DNA of 64,000 nt from Verticillium longisporum (lineage: Eukaryota; Ascomycota; Sordariomycetes; Glomerellales; Plectosphaerellaceae): contig JAETXT010000003.1 of NCBI GenBank assembly GCA_019188255.1, positions 6,448,001 to 6,512,000 of the forward strand, read 5' to 3'. Numbering within the stretch: the first letter of the stretch is position 1; every line of letters starts with the position of its first letter. This document shows, in pieces, positions 1 to 11,831 of this stretch. The notes under the pieces were generated by a model, which was not told where the DNA came from, did no database searches, and was given only the letters and a program-made list of their open reading frames with translations. A program made the translations under genes and the position numbers.

Positions 1-534
1 CATCGAATTCAAGGCATACCGTATCCTCTACTTTATCCATACCGCCAACCGCACCGGACTGAATGATGCGATGGCAGATCTAACCACAGCAGAGAAGGAG
101 AAGGGCCCCATTAAACATGCATTAAGTGTTCGCTCAGCGCTAGCCCTGGGTAACTACCACAAATTTTTCCAGTTGTATCTCGACACCCCCAACATGGGCG
201 CTTATCTCATGGACATGTTTGTAGTACGAGAGCGTCTCGCAGCTTTGTGCAACATTTGCAAAGCGTGAGTTCTTTCTCCATCTCTTGCTCACCAGAAGTT
301 CCCTGCTGACACACTCATAGTTACAAACCAGACGTAAAGTTACGATTCATCACTGAGGAACTCGGTTTCGAGTCCGATCACGACGCTGCTCAGTTCATTG
401 TTGACTACAACGGGCAAGATCTGCTTGAAGAGCGGCAAGATTCCATCTCCCTCTTGACCGGCAAGGCTGGCCCGCTATTCGAGACGGCTCGAAGCGCGGC
501 CTTCCGCACCGTCGATATCAAGGGACAGATTTAA
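1..534 (+). CDS. SAC3/GANP-domain protein, Thp3/LENG8-like, C-terminal part
   Basis: Partial gene whose 5' part lies outside the window. Reading from base 2, exon 1 runs to 264, a GTGAGT...TAG intron spans 265-320, and the last exon runs 321-534 with a TAA stop, giving about 158 visible residues. The text contains the C-terminal part of the SAC3/GANP fold: a YRILYFIHT helix, RSALALGNYHKFF, and a winged-helix-like segment around LRFITEELGF. Proteins of this family act with the Csn12/TREX-2-type complexes in mRNA export and splicing-coupled elongation; the Thp3/LENG8 branch fits better than Sac3 itself because of the short tail after the domain. Family membership is seen in the sequence; the branch is from recalled family features. 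Confidence 0.8.
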
Positions 535-3500
535 GGACACCCGTAATTCGTCGGCTGCATATAATATTCCACGTTTGCAGCCATGTAGCACATCTTTTCG
601 CAGCCGCGTCCGATGAGCACATTGTCAGCCCATGATCATGCCTGCAATGGCCACACGATTCACATACACGTAGCCAACCTCGTCCCTTTCTTTTCTTCTT
701 TTTACCCTTTCCCCTTAACGACATACCTGGTCACGACACGACCGAATCCGCTACGAGAACCGGACAGGCTTGTCTAGCCAGGCAGTCCAATGGTTTTCAA
801 ATCACGCGGTCAAAACGCTTGCCTCGTCACGATGCGGTGCGCATGTATGCCTCATATGGTTGTACTCTCTCTCAGGAGCAGACCCGTGCAGCGTCATCGT
901 GTCCTTGCAAGCACCTTGAAGATGGCTTTCTATCGGACTCTTCTCTATGGCTCGATTTGTCACTTGATACCCTATGATATATATTCTTTACTTACGCGGC
1001 CATCGGGGGCACTTTGGTTTTAACATGCGACGGTTGCTGCCGGACGGTGTTCATTGTTCGAGACGAGCAGGGCATGACGAGTAAGAGAGGAGCCCATATT
1101 TATGGTAGTACTAGATGCCGTGTGCTGAAAAGGAGTCCGAGACAGCCAACTTGGCTTGCTTTTGCAAACCGAGCCGAGTTGACCGTCCGGCGTTGGATGA
1201 ACAAAAGAAGAAGTTTGTTTTACCTTAAGGCTGTGCCTCTTCAGCCCCCTCACAATGCACGTGTGATCCCGAGCGGCGTATGACACGGGATCGCCCGCGT
1301 CCTAGTCAGACTTGTTCGTGAAGGCATTGATGAGCCCGCTTGGAACTCTCGGACTGAAACCGGCATGCGGCCGAGCCGGGCACGAGCCCCGGGGCACATC
1401 CGGGGGAAGGCGGAGATGGACGGGCCTCCACAAGAAATCAATTAATCTGAAGCATCTGATGGATGAGACGAATGAATTGGAATTGGAACGGGGCGCAGCA
1501 AGCCCAATGCTCCAGCAAATCGCACGCGGCGTTTCTTTCTGGAAGATTTGTTCGAAGGACGAGGGCGTCGTCATCGGGGAGGTTGTGACGTGTGTGCGTG
1601 CAGCTCCTTGATTAGGTAGTGCGATGCATTCACTGCTGTGCTGCTACCTCTTGACCAACAGCTTAGTGAGGGCTTGTAGGATGGCCCAAACAACGTCAAA
1701 CGCGAACCGCGCGCCAGCCCGGCGGCCGCGTGCAGGCGGCCTGCCAAATCGCTGAGCCATGGCACAGCCCGCCATGCTCCGAGAGGTGCAGCATGACGAT
1801 GAATGTCTTGCCTGCCTGTACATGTAAAGATAGAGAGACAAGGCTTCACGTCAAGGCGAGACAGGACAGGAGCCCAGTCGCAGCATTACATCGAGGCCCA
1901 AAAAAAAGTGGCATCGAGGCTTCCGATAGATGGGTAGTGGGGAAGCCACCCCCGCCAGGGTAATTCGTGATTCATGCCAGCCGCAGATGGGTCACTTGAT
2001 GTTGGGGGAAATCCGGGTTTTGTGGTGGTGCGGGCGCCCTTGCGTCGCGTGTGTGCTGCTACGCGCGTTGCCCAATTTATCGATAAGATGCCGCCGCCGT
2101 CTCTGGGTCGTACATCTTGAGCAAAACTACCCCTCCCTCGATCGACCCCTCAGGTATATCGGTTCGATCGAGGCTCACGCAAGAGAGACCGAGAGCCATG
2201 CGGGATGTTCTTGTGCAAGGGAAAGCAACGACTGTCAATGCAGAACCGGATGCGAGCCAAACGAATGCATGGGCCGGTAGGCAGTCGGTTCAGCTGGGCT
2301 GGCAGAAGAGGGTAGGAGTCGGCATTCGAAGCGTTGGGGCCACCCGCTGGGCTGATCGGTGCGTTTGAGGGGGAGGGGCTCAATGGCCGTGTGCGTGGTT
2401 GGAGCTGGCTAGTTGTTTCTATTGGCATGCTGTATGATAGTGATCATAAGATCCGGGCGCACGGCCTTCTCTCGCGCTGTCATGACGGCATGGAATTACC
2501 TAGCCAGTAAGTAGGAGAATGTCAGGTCAGTCAAGGAATCAAACAGGCGACGGAGGCACGCAGCAGCCCAATAGAGGGAGGACAGACGAACCCACCAAGC
2601 TGTTTGGTTCAGGCGCGCTCCCAATATGCACCCAACCACCAACCCTTCGCCCTACCCCCTTGTTCGGGCTCTTCGGCCTGATCGTTCGCTGGAGGATCCC
2701 CATCCCGTCCCATCTAATTAGCGTACATGCAGCAAAGGTGTGCTACGATGGTGCTGGTACTGTACCTAGCTGGGAGGGAGGCCCCTCTCCCGGCTGGCGC
2801 AGTGGGAGGAGGTGCAGGCAACGACTGGTGCGGCATAGTATTTCCAGGGTGGATGGCTGTGAACCAAGCAAAGTCGAGTCCTTTTTCCACGTCTGGTTCC
2901 CTCCTCCACTCCCCTGCACCTGCATTTCTTAGTCTTACCGACCCAGAGAGACCTCCTTCTCATGCCCACCAGCGCCTGCCACCACCCCCCCCTCCCCTCC
3001 TTGCCTCCCTCCTTCTGCTGCGCCAGCCTCGAGTCTCCCTGCCCACTGCGACCAGGCCGAAATTCTCTGCATCCCGATGACAGGCATCGGAATTGGTATG
3101 CGTTGAATGCACCGATCAAACCGTTGCGACGACATCTCTCGAAATCGCTCCAACAAATCCCCCGGCACTTGACGGAAGAGCCACGGTCATTGAGGCATTT
3201 GCATTTGCGCACTGCTCGCACTCTCTCCCACTCGTACCTCCATCACGGAATACACCAGGCACACGACCGACACAGGGCCAAAACCCCCCCTTTCTTTTAC
3301 TTTTCCACGTTCAACCGCGACACGCAGGTTGAAACAAAACGAGGACTCGAAATCGGCCATTTGCCGAGACACCAGTTTGCATAAGTGCGAAGGAGGACTT
3401 GACCTTGAAGACGGAGCATCACGTTCGCACTCGATCTTCCGAGACTCGACACCAAAGTCCCCGCCCTCCACATTCGCTCAAGGTGCAGCAGTAATCCTAC

Positions 3501-3888
3501 CTTGCCACGAATCTGCCCCAATCCGCCGTCCGATCAACAAAGCAGGGTCCTGCCATTCACTGACTCAACGTCCGGCTGGCACCCCTCGACTTCGTCCCTC
3601 CTCTGTGGCGCAATAACCCCATATTGCCACTATTATCACGACCTCGCGCCGGAAATACACGAGACCATCGGTCATTCCGACTTCTATTTCTACGCTTTTC
3701 GCGCGTCTTTTCTGCTGAGAAGAGATAGTCGAAGCAGGTTGCTTCGGGGGAAACGCTTGCAGCGTCATAATCCCAATACGACACGGTGCATTGATTCTTT
3801 CAGGCGTCGCACAACACATTCGCGCACGCGAGGAGGATAGTGGACGCTGTCACACCCATACAAACTGAGCATCAGCTCGTCGTACAAG
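535..3888. other. Long intergenic region upstream of BEM1
   Basis: About 3.35 kb without a supportable gene. Only short overlapping reading frames on both strands are present and none has a recognisable domain. The distal 900 bases (about 2,900-3,888) are rich in C and T on the + strand, as fungal promoters and 5' leaders often are, so a long BEM1 leader is likely. A CACGTG hexamer lies near 1258. No repeat or transposon end is obvious. Confidence 0.5.
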
Positions 3889-5960
3889 ATGAAGGTTCGT
3901 GAAACCCTTCGTCCGCATGCACGCAAGTCGCTTTCGAGTCTTCTTTACCGTCACGACTGTTCAGCAAACTGCGGTTTCCTCCTTTCCTACCATTTCCGCC
4001 TACTCTTGGCTGCCGCGCACGGCAAGATGACCAACGTACTGACCAAACATGCTTTACTGCAGGCTTTACGCAGATCGATCAAAGGCGAGAAGGACAACTC
4101 GAAGGTTTCCATCGCCCCGAAATCCGCCATCGCTATCGTGCCACCGAAAAAGGTGCGATACAGCAGACCCCGCGCGACTTGCACGCCTTGCTAACGCAGA
4201 CACTTCAGGTCATTCGAGCGCTTTACGATTACGAGGCGCAGTCTGAACAAGAACTCAGCTTCTCTCGTGGAGACTTCTTCCACGTTATTGGAAAGGAAAA
4301 TGACCCGGACTGGTACGAGGCCTGCAACCCCGCACTTCCAGATGCTCGTGGCCTTGTCCCCGTCGCTTTCTTCCAGGCCCTCGGCCGCACCGAACGTGAC
4401 AGCGCTCAGTCTGACGGCAGCAACCCGCCGCAAGCTCCGCCCTCCCGAGCACCTGAGCATGACTCAGGGTACGCCGAAGCCCACAACCACGGAGGAGGAC
4501 CTATCTCTCCACCTAGCGGTCCTATGCCTGGCGCGGTTACTCAGCGCACCTCTCGATCTGGGAGCAAGTCGGGCGCAATGGTGTACGGCATCGTCATGTA
4601 CGACTTCCAAGCCGAGCGTGCAGATGAACTGGAGGCGAAACAGGGCGAGGCCATTATTGTCATCGCCCAGTCCAACCCGGAGTGGTTTGTCGCCAAGCCC
4701 ATAGGGAGGCTTGGAGGGCCTGGCTTGATCCCGGTCTCGTTCATTGAGATTCGAGACATGGCCACCAACCAGGCAGTGAGCAACCCAGCAGAAGCCATCA
4801 AGAAGGCCGGTGTGCCTAAGGTGGAGGAGTGGAAGAAGATGGCCGCCGAATACAAGAACAGCAGCATTACCCTTGGCAAATTTGAGGGAGCCGGCCAGCC
4901 GGTTGGTCAGGGCCTGGAGCAAAGCATGGAGCGTATGAGCCTCCAGCAGCAGGGGCGCATGAGCAGCCAGAACAGCGCCAACCACGTAAGTTTGAAAAAT
5001 GCCCTTCGACTTGGCAGCAGTTCACTGACTTTTTTGCCAGCAGCAGGTCCGCGCCTCGCAACAAGGTGCCGTTCAAAACTCGTATGCTGCAAAGCCCGTC
5101 TCGCAGATGTATGCGCCCATCTCGGCCCGCATTCCCAGGTACTGCTTCGCCGAAGAAAAGTATTGGTTTGTCATTGAGGCGGTTCTCGAGGACGGCCGTC
5201 ATTGGGAGTTGTCGCGTTATTATGAGGACTTCTACGACTTCCAAATCGCCCTCTTGACTGAATTTCCAGCCGAAGCTGGCAACACTGGCACGCAGAAGCG
5301 CACCCTGCCTTATATGCCCGGTCCCGTCAACTACGTGACGGACGCTATCACGGAGGGCCGACTGCACAATCTTGATGCCTATGTCAAGAACCTGCTCGCA
5401 CAGCCACCTTACATTGCTCGATGCATGCTGGTGAAGCAATTCTTCGCCCCCCGCGAGGGTGATTACGAAATCGACCCCAATTTGACAGGCGAAGAGTATA
5501 GGCTGTCAGGCGCCTCTCAGCAGTCATCAACAGACTCTCCCGCGGATGGTGCCTCGCGGCAGTCTTCCAGGAACAATCTCAGCGGCGGAGGCTACTCAGG
5601 ACTGTCTGCAGCACCGCAACGATCAAACAGCAACCAGCCCAGTATGACGCGTCAGACATCCTCACTCTCCCAAGGACCCCAGCCGTCACCTTCCCCGGCA
5701 TTAACCAGAGCGTTTCTGCAATGAAAGTCAAGCTCTGCTTCAACGGTGACCTCATCGCCATCCGCGTCCCCACCGACATCCAATTCCAGCAGTTGTACGA
5801 AAAGATCTGCGATCGTTTGAAGATTCCTATGAGCGAATCTGTCCAACTGTCGTATAAGGACGAGCGCACAGGAGACAAGCCGAGTCTTATGAGCAACAAT
5901 GACCTCGACGTCGCCCTGCAAAGGAACGACAAGCTTCTGCTTTATGTCGATCAGGTCTAA
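3889..5960 (+). CDS. BEM1: Bem1/Scd2 polarity scaffold (SH3-SH3-PX-PB1)
   Basis: Scaffold that brings the Cdc42 exchange factor, Cdc42 and PAK kinase together at sites of polarised growth. Exons: 3889-3894 (only Met-Lys), 4063-4152, 4209-4985, and 5041 to the TAA at 5958-5960. Domains in order: first SH3 at about residues 34-95 (ALYDYEAQ...ELSF), second SH3 at about 154-215 (VMYDFQAERADELEAKQGE), PX at about 315-430 (RYCFAEEKYWFVIEAV), and a C-terminal PB1 beginning at MKVKLCFNGDLIAIRVP. Bem1 orthologues are usually 550-650 residues; this one is about 584-598. The PX-PB1 linker does not read through: the frame of the PX exon meets TGA at 5722-5724 while PB1 is in another frame. Either one base is missing near 5670-5695 or a very short 41-nt intron (5642-5682, GTATGA...CAG) is used. 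The function is certain; the linker model is not. Confidence 0.92.
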
Positions 5961-7233
5961 GGGCTGTACGTGTGTGTGTGTGTTGCCTCGCGGTTTTGTC
6001 ATGATTTCATCAAGAGAGCCCAAAACATACCCCCCAGTTACCCTGCTGCTGCTTTTTAGTTTTCATGATTCCCCCTTTTTTACGCGCATTGCATTGTCAG
6101 GTCCGCTTTGGGAGGGCCTGGCTTTCGTTTGCACAGGTCAATTTTTCTTCACTTCTTAGTAGCTGGCATTGAGACATGTTGTCATGTTATGTCGGTGGAA
6201 CCTACTTTCTCTCAAACCCTTTTTGTTTTCTTGCTTTGCGGCTGCGTTCTCCATTCGTGTTTTTTCTGGTCCGTCGTTACCTCCTCATACCTTTCTTATT
6301 CTCCTACTGGAGAACAGGATAAGGCAGATGAGCTATCGATGTGGCATTGACTTCTCCAAAGATATGTAGGGTACGAGGAGGGCAGAGCCCTTGAGGGCAT
6401 GCAGCGACTCGCAGAGGCGTTCAACGGTTGGGTTGTCCTGGAACTGTACCGTCAGCCATGGGGCTCCTCCACCAGCAAGGGCAGAGCCTGTGTGCGGGGA
6501 GGGTCAGCTCGGACGGTTTGGTGGCAAGAGAAGCAGACCTCACGGTGGGAAAAGGACACCCCTCTCTGGGTGGATATTTTGTCGGGCAATGAAGGGGAGA
6601 GCTTGGGACAGGCTGAGGCTATACCATGAGGAACGGAGTTGGGTCAAGATGCACGAGGTGAAATGAAGACGATGCTTTTATTTTCCGTTCACCTGCTGGG
6701 TATTTTGTGACATGTGATATTCATCCTTTCGACGGCAACTGCGGTGTCTTTGAGGAAGAGCCTCACACTTCAAGCGTCATAGTACAGCAGGCGTAAATAG
6801 TTGCCCATCATGAGTAGAAACTCAGTCGAATGTTCAAGGCACTAGCAGACTGCTTGGATATAGGCATGCAGGCGCATCCGCATAATCGTCATACAAAGGC
6901 CCCATTTCATGCACACCCTCTCTCTTGCTTTCTTCCAACCGACGCAAGAGAGCTTTCATCCTGACCCGTCGACGCCTTCCTGATCGCGCCTTGCCTCCCA
7001 TGCGCCATTATACCGTACGCCCGCCCACCTGTCCTCTGCCTAGCCATTACCACCCCGTATAAACCCTGAGGTTGCTTCACTCGCCAGCCTGATACAATAG
7101 GAAGACAGTCTTTGTTCTTCAATGGTACCCACCTTCATAGACTTTTTGACTTTCCCCCGATCAAGCTTTCCCCCGCCTCCATGAAACGAGAGGCAAAAGA
7201 AAAAAAAGAGACCTGGTTCGACAGGGATTTGAA
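5961..7233. other. Convergent 3' region between BEM1 and the CENP-B-type gene
   Basis: The 3' flanks of two genes read toward each other. A short (GT)n tract lies just after the BEM1 stop (about 5969-5983). Otherwise there are only short unsupported reading frames and no recognisable RNA gene. Confidence 0.5.
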
Positions 7234-8645
7234 CTAAACAATGACGTGTGTCGACAGGTGTTCCACTGCCTCCTTGATGGTTCGCAGCATGCGCTGGTTA
7301 ACGCAGAACGGGCAGCGCACCGGGCGGTCGTGGCTGGAGACTGGCTCGTCCGACTTTATGGGCGTTAGCGTGAGGTCCTCGCCATGGGGTCCATGCAGTG
7401 GGGGCCACTTCCCGGTACGGGGGTGTATCGGGCGGCGCCTCCGGGTGTGCTGTTGCTGCCGCTGACGCCGGGGCCCGCGGATACGCGGTGCATCGCCGGC
7501 GTCGCGAGGGCCGCGGCCGCTGTACCTTGGGCGCGTTCGCGCTGCTCGCGCTCTTCGCGGGCGACGGCGGCGCTGGCCTCGGCGTCGGCCTCCTCTTGCT
7601 GCAGCTGGCGGAGCGCGTTTTGGAGGACGACCTCTGGGTCTTCGTCGCCGGTGCCGTACATGGTCGTGTCGGCGCCGTTGCCCGTGGGGGCGGGCACCAG
7701 GTTCGGGTCGGTGGGGTGCGTGTTGTGTGGGTGGGGAGCGGGTGGGAGGGCGAGTTGGGGCGAGGCGGTGCCGGAGGGCAGGCCGGCATTGGGATTCTGC
7801 GCACGCCGGAGGATTTCGTCGCGCACGAGGGCGCACACTTGGAGCGTCGCCTCGACGCCGACGACGCGCAGGACAGACTCCTTGATGGCCGCTGGAGACG
7901 TGTCGGCCGAAATGGCCAGGAAGCGGGGCACGCAGTCGGCCAGGTAGTTGATGTCTTCGGCGGGGCTCAGGGAGCCGTCGCCATGGCGGCGCTGGCGGCG
8001 CACGAGGAGTCCGTAGCGCTTCTTGAAGCGGTGAATCCAGCCGGGGGAGAACTCGGGTGGCTGCTCGTCCTTGTAGCGCGGCAGCTGAGCAAAGATAGAC
8101 TTGGCCTTCTCGCCGAGTTCCTCGTTGGTAGGCTGGCGACCAGACGCCTGAACCTGTTGGTACCAGAGGAGGACGAGCTTCTCGACGTCGGGCCAGTTGC
8201 CAAAGCGCAGGCGCGAACCGGAGAGCTGGGGATTGTCGCCGTCAAGGCGTGAGTATTTGGGCGACAGAGAGTGCGAGACAGTTGACTGAGAAATGTGCTG
8301 GCCATACTGTGCATAGAACCACTCGATGCACGTCTTGTGGCTGGGCCGATTCGTCTGCGCATTAGCCCAGCGTCGGAGGGCGCGTCGCTGGTCGAGGGTC
8401 AGGGAATGGCGCTCTTTGGCGGGTGTGCCGCCGGCGGTGGAGGCGATGGACGTGTCTGCGACTTGGTGAACATCATGCACGTCGTGCGCTTCGTGGTTTT
8501 CGTGATCGTGTTCGTGTTCGTGGCCGTGGCCGTGGTCGTGGTCGTGATCATGATCATGCTCGAGGCCGTCGTGGGTGTCGTGGACGACAGGTCCTGCATT
8601 GACGTCGTGGGCGTCCGGGGCGGACGCCATGGGCTGGTCAGCCAT
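7234..8645 (-). CDS. CENP-B-type helix-turn-helix DNA-binding protein with His-rich N terminus
   Basis: Likely nuclear DNA-binding protein. The start is placed at 8645 (MADQP); an in-frame ATG at 8669 is possible. The first 70 residues hold an unusual His/Asp/Glu tract of alternating HD, HG and HE pairs. It is followed by a psq/CENP-B N-terminal HTH (LTLDQRRALRRWANAQ) and a CENPB/Tc5-type second HTH (W..VEKLVLLWYQQVQ...FSPGWIHRFKKRYGL). This is the DNA-binding half of pogo/Tc5-like transposases, but no DDE catalytic domain follows, so it is a domesticated, Abp1/CENP-B-like protein rather than a transposase. The C terminus has a C-x2-C...H-x3-H-like motif (RCPFCV...HLSTH). The main frame stops at 7365 and the C-terminal motif is one frame away: either one base is missing near 7370-7410 or a 41-nt intron (7378-7418) is used. 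Confidence 0.75.
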
Positions 8646-9272
8646 GAAGAGGCGACTTGGTTCCAACACACAGCGATGGATGCGCGACGGGATGGAGATG
8701 GGCGAAAGGCGCGATTGAATTGAAGAGGGATCGTTGTAACCGTTCCGAGTCAGAGGTTAGGTGCGATGTGTGGTGGAGAGCGGATTTGCAGTTAAGGAGA
8801 TGGTGTAGTGAGGAAGAGAAGAACGGAGGGCAGGCACGCACCTGCCCCAAGCGAGGCGCGGGCGTCCTGCGGGCAGGAGGCAGTGGGATCAGCGCAGATG
8901 CACTGTACTTCGACTGTGTGGATATTGCGCTACCCGACCTGGTTTTGTGATTTGACTGCATAAGCTTTCGCGTCTCATGCATGTTTCAATCGCACAATTG
9001 ATTTTCCCACCACCCTCGTTGCATCGTGGCAAGAGCCATGTTAAGGGGGTTGTCGCCTCCATTACTCGATTGACATGCAGACTGGCCATCCAGGAAGCCC
9101 CTATGGCACCTTTGGTGCATCCAGTTTACGTGCTTATGTACTGGAGAAACAATCATTGCATTGCCATGAACCAAAGTGTCCGTCCTGGCTTGCACTACCC
9201 CACCCAAGAACGCCTTCTCATGATTAAACACTCTAACCGAACCCTCCATCCGTGTATCCCGTTACTTATCAT
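8646..9272. other. Region between the CENP-B-type gene and thymidylate synthase
   Basis: About 630 bases. It should hold the CENP-B-type gene promoter (high-coordinate side of that minus-strand gene) and the 3' flank of thymidylate synthase. No gene or structured RNA is recognised. Confidence 0.45.
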
Positions 9273-10312
9273 CTAAACCGACATCTTCATGGCAATCGTC
9301 TTGTGAGGGTCATACCCCTTGACCACAAAGTCCTCTGCCTTCCAGCCGTCAATGTCACAGCCCGCCTCGCGCGTCATCTCGAGCAGCGGGAAATCTTTGG
9401 GCTCCCGCTCGAGCTGTGTCTCCAGCGCACCGACATGGTCGAGGTAGACGTGCGCATCGCCCATGACATGCGTCAGGCTCCCAGGGACCAGATCGCATGC
9501 ACGCGCAATCATGTGCGTCAGCAGCGCGTAGCTCGCAATGTTGAACGGCACGCCGAGACCCATGTCACATGACCGTTGGTAGAGCTGGCAGTGCAGGTGG
9601 CCCTTGGGCTTCTCCTCGGCGTCCTCGACCGCAGCATTGCCTCTCCTGGCCCGCGGGTAGGAGACGTAAAATTGAGCAAACATGTGGCAGGGCGGCAGCG
9701 CCATCTTCTTCAGGTGCGCCGGGTTCCATGCGCTGAGGATGATGCGGCGATCGTACGGATTGGTCTTGAGCTTGTGGACAATCTCTGCCAGCTGGTCGAC
9801 ACCTTGACCCGTGTAGTCCGTCTTCGCATCAACGTACTCGGCACCGAAGTGCCGCCATTGGAAGCCGTAGACGGGACCGAGGTCGCCTACTTCGCGGTGT
9901 GAGAGTCCCACGCTGTCGAGGAACTCGCGCGAGCCGTTGCCGTCCCAGATCTTGATGCCCGCCTCGCTCAGCGGTATGGATGACGTGCTGCCCTGTACAA
10001 ACCACAGAAGCTCGGCGACGACGGCGCGAAGGAAGACGCGCTTCGTCGTCAGCAGGGGAAGGAGGGGCTCGCCATTCTGGTTGAGGCTGAACTTGAGTGG
10101 TGTCGGCGCGAAGATGGAGTAGGTGCCGGTGCCGGTTCTGTGGTCAGTCAGTTTACAGTTGCCTTCTGCGAACCCTTCGAACCGTTCAAGTCTGACCTGT
10201 CTGGGCGGTGCTCGCCATTGTCGAGGATATCCCGGACGAGGTCAAGGTACTGGTGCTCTTCGTGGCGCGCCGTGGCAGCATTCTGCTTTGCTGAGCCTTC
10301 GTTAGACCCCAT
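9273..10312 (-). CDS. Thymidylate synthase
   Basis: Converts dUMP to dTMP with methylene-tetrahydrofolate, the last step of de novo dTMP synthesis. Exon 1 is 10312-10197, the intron 10196-10138 (59 nt), and exon 2 10137-9273, giving 326 residues. Visible family motifs are [11 protein letters not shown] near the N terminus, the [12 protein letters not shown] block, the catalytic cysteine in [13 protein letters not shown], and the nucleotide-binding [19 protein letters not shown]. An Ala/Glu-rich insertion (about [15 protein letters not shown]) lies between the last two, as in other fungal enzymes. The frame is intact throughout. An MluI box lies 150 bp upstream of the ATG, as expected for a G1/S-regulated gene (TMP1/CDC21 in yeast). 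Confidence 0.97.
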
Positions 10313-11831
10313 TGTTTATGTGCTGAAATGTCGAAGTTCCTCGACCGCTCGAAGTTGCTACTGCAATCACGGATGATGGGCGCCGGGGGAAGACGTTTGA
10401 CTCGACTTGGAGGGCGGACGGGATGCGCGTGTCGCGTCTCGTTTAATGGGCTAAGGCGGAGACGCGTACCAAAGACTGAAGCGTGGACCCGTTGGCCTAC
10501 AGTGACCCCACCTTGTACCCTTCAGTGGGCTGCCCATGTATGTCTACGACGGAGGAGTGAATAGTCTACCTGCGCCTGTCATCACGAATCGCAAAATCTT
10601 TTTTTATAGTTGCCCACTGACTAGCTTATTACGACAGTCATGCCTTGAATCTCTGGCTTTACGGTCCCTTGGAACGTTTTCATGGCGATCCTGGTATGGC
10701 TGTCCATTTGATCACACCCTTCGTTGAGAAGGGCCACCTTGGTTCTCATAGGTTCCTCTGACATCTCGCAAGAAGCATCATAACTGACATACTCAGTTGC
10801 TCATTTCTTACAGATAATAGCCCCAACTAGCCCACGGGAAACCTTGAGGATTAGAAACTTCGCTGAAGTGTCCATGAAGGCTGTATACTTCAAACGGCGG
10901 CATGCTGTGTGAGCTACTACCTGTATAATCTATAAGCTTTGCACAACGTTGGGACGAAAGAGCTGAGAGACAATGTCACTCAACCATCCCCTACTTCCTT
11001 ATGAACTGGTCGTAAGCACGACCTTACACGGCTGTCTGGCTTGAGATTCTGTAGTGGGAAAATGGGCGTGTTCTCCCAGGACCTGACAGCAAGAACATTG
11101 CCATGAGCTAAAAATCTGGCTGGTCAAGTTCGCAAGTTTCGTTTCATTCTCTATTGCCTTGTAAATTGTGAACATTTTCGTCCGAACAGCCCAATTTCTA
11201 TAGCGATACTCATTGCTACCAAGACATTTACACCGTAGCCTCCTGATGTGTACATGAGCTTTGGATAGATAGCTCTACAGAGCCAGCTTTCAGATAACGT
11301 GGATTACTGTCTCATGGATTAGGAGGTTTAATGGTGCTGTCATCATACGTGAGCCACGTTTCTAAGATGGGCCTCGAGAAGACCTGCTGCCGTTACATGA
11401 ACCTTTCATCCCGGGGGGCGAAAATAGGAAGTGAATGGCCAGGGCACATGGTTCCGGGGAACACCGCGAACAATCAATACGCCGAATCATCAAGAAGAGA
11501 AAGAGCCCAGAAACAACATCGTGCTGGGAGGTCTCCGTATGTCGCTGTGCATCAGCGTAAATCTCGCGCGAAAGTCATCGGGGCCAGTCGAGGCAGAGAG
11601 ATCTTCACAGGAAAGGGCCGCCTGTGATCCAGAGGGTGCGCTCTCGTAGCCCTTTCGAAACATGACGCAGCCGTTCATCAGCTCGACCAGTGCCAAAAAA
11701 ACCCCAAGTTGAGGTGGTAATTGTTCGAGCCTCGCGTGGGCAATAGTCGTGGTTGATTCGCTAGACTTCATCGCCTCTAAATGTACACGGGTCGCACCGA
11801 CCGCTCGCTCCAGCACCATCCGTCAATCACA
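10313..11831. other. Intergenic region upstream of thymidylate synthase
   Basis: The first 200 bases are the thymidylate synthase promoter with MluI-box-like elements. From about 10,570 to 11,330 the sequence is visibly richer in A and T than the flanking genes and has no long reading frame. No transposon or RNA gene is recognised. Confidence 0.45.
10425..10467. promoter_or_regulatory. MluI-box (MCB) cluster upstream of thymidylate synthase
   Basis: A perfect palindromic ACGCGT lies at 10462-10467, 150 bp before the thymidylate synthase ATG. Near matches ACGCGA (minus strand, 10432-10437) and ACGCGC (minus strand, 10425-10430) lie just downstream of it relative to that gene. ACGCGT is the binding site of the MBF G1/S factor in yeasts, and thymidylate synthase is a classic target there. 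Regulation here is inferred. Confidence 0.55.

Noticed and set aside
7200..7240. TTCAAATC-like sequence on the minus strand resembling a tRNA T-loop
   Set aside because: The flanking stem does not pair and no anticodon arm is present.
7398..8252. 284-codon plus-strand frame opposite the CENP-B-type gene
   Set aside because: Gly/Ala/Val-rich shadow of a GC-rich coding strand; the minus strand has recognised HTH domains.
7234..8645. CENP-B/Tc5-type HTH gene as a pogo-like transposon
   Set aside because: No DDE catalytic domain, inverted repeats or target-site duplication seen.
10570..11330. Possible RIP-mutated repeat relic
   Set aside because: Only mildly A/T-rich; no paired copy or transposon motif to support RIP.
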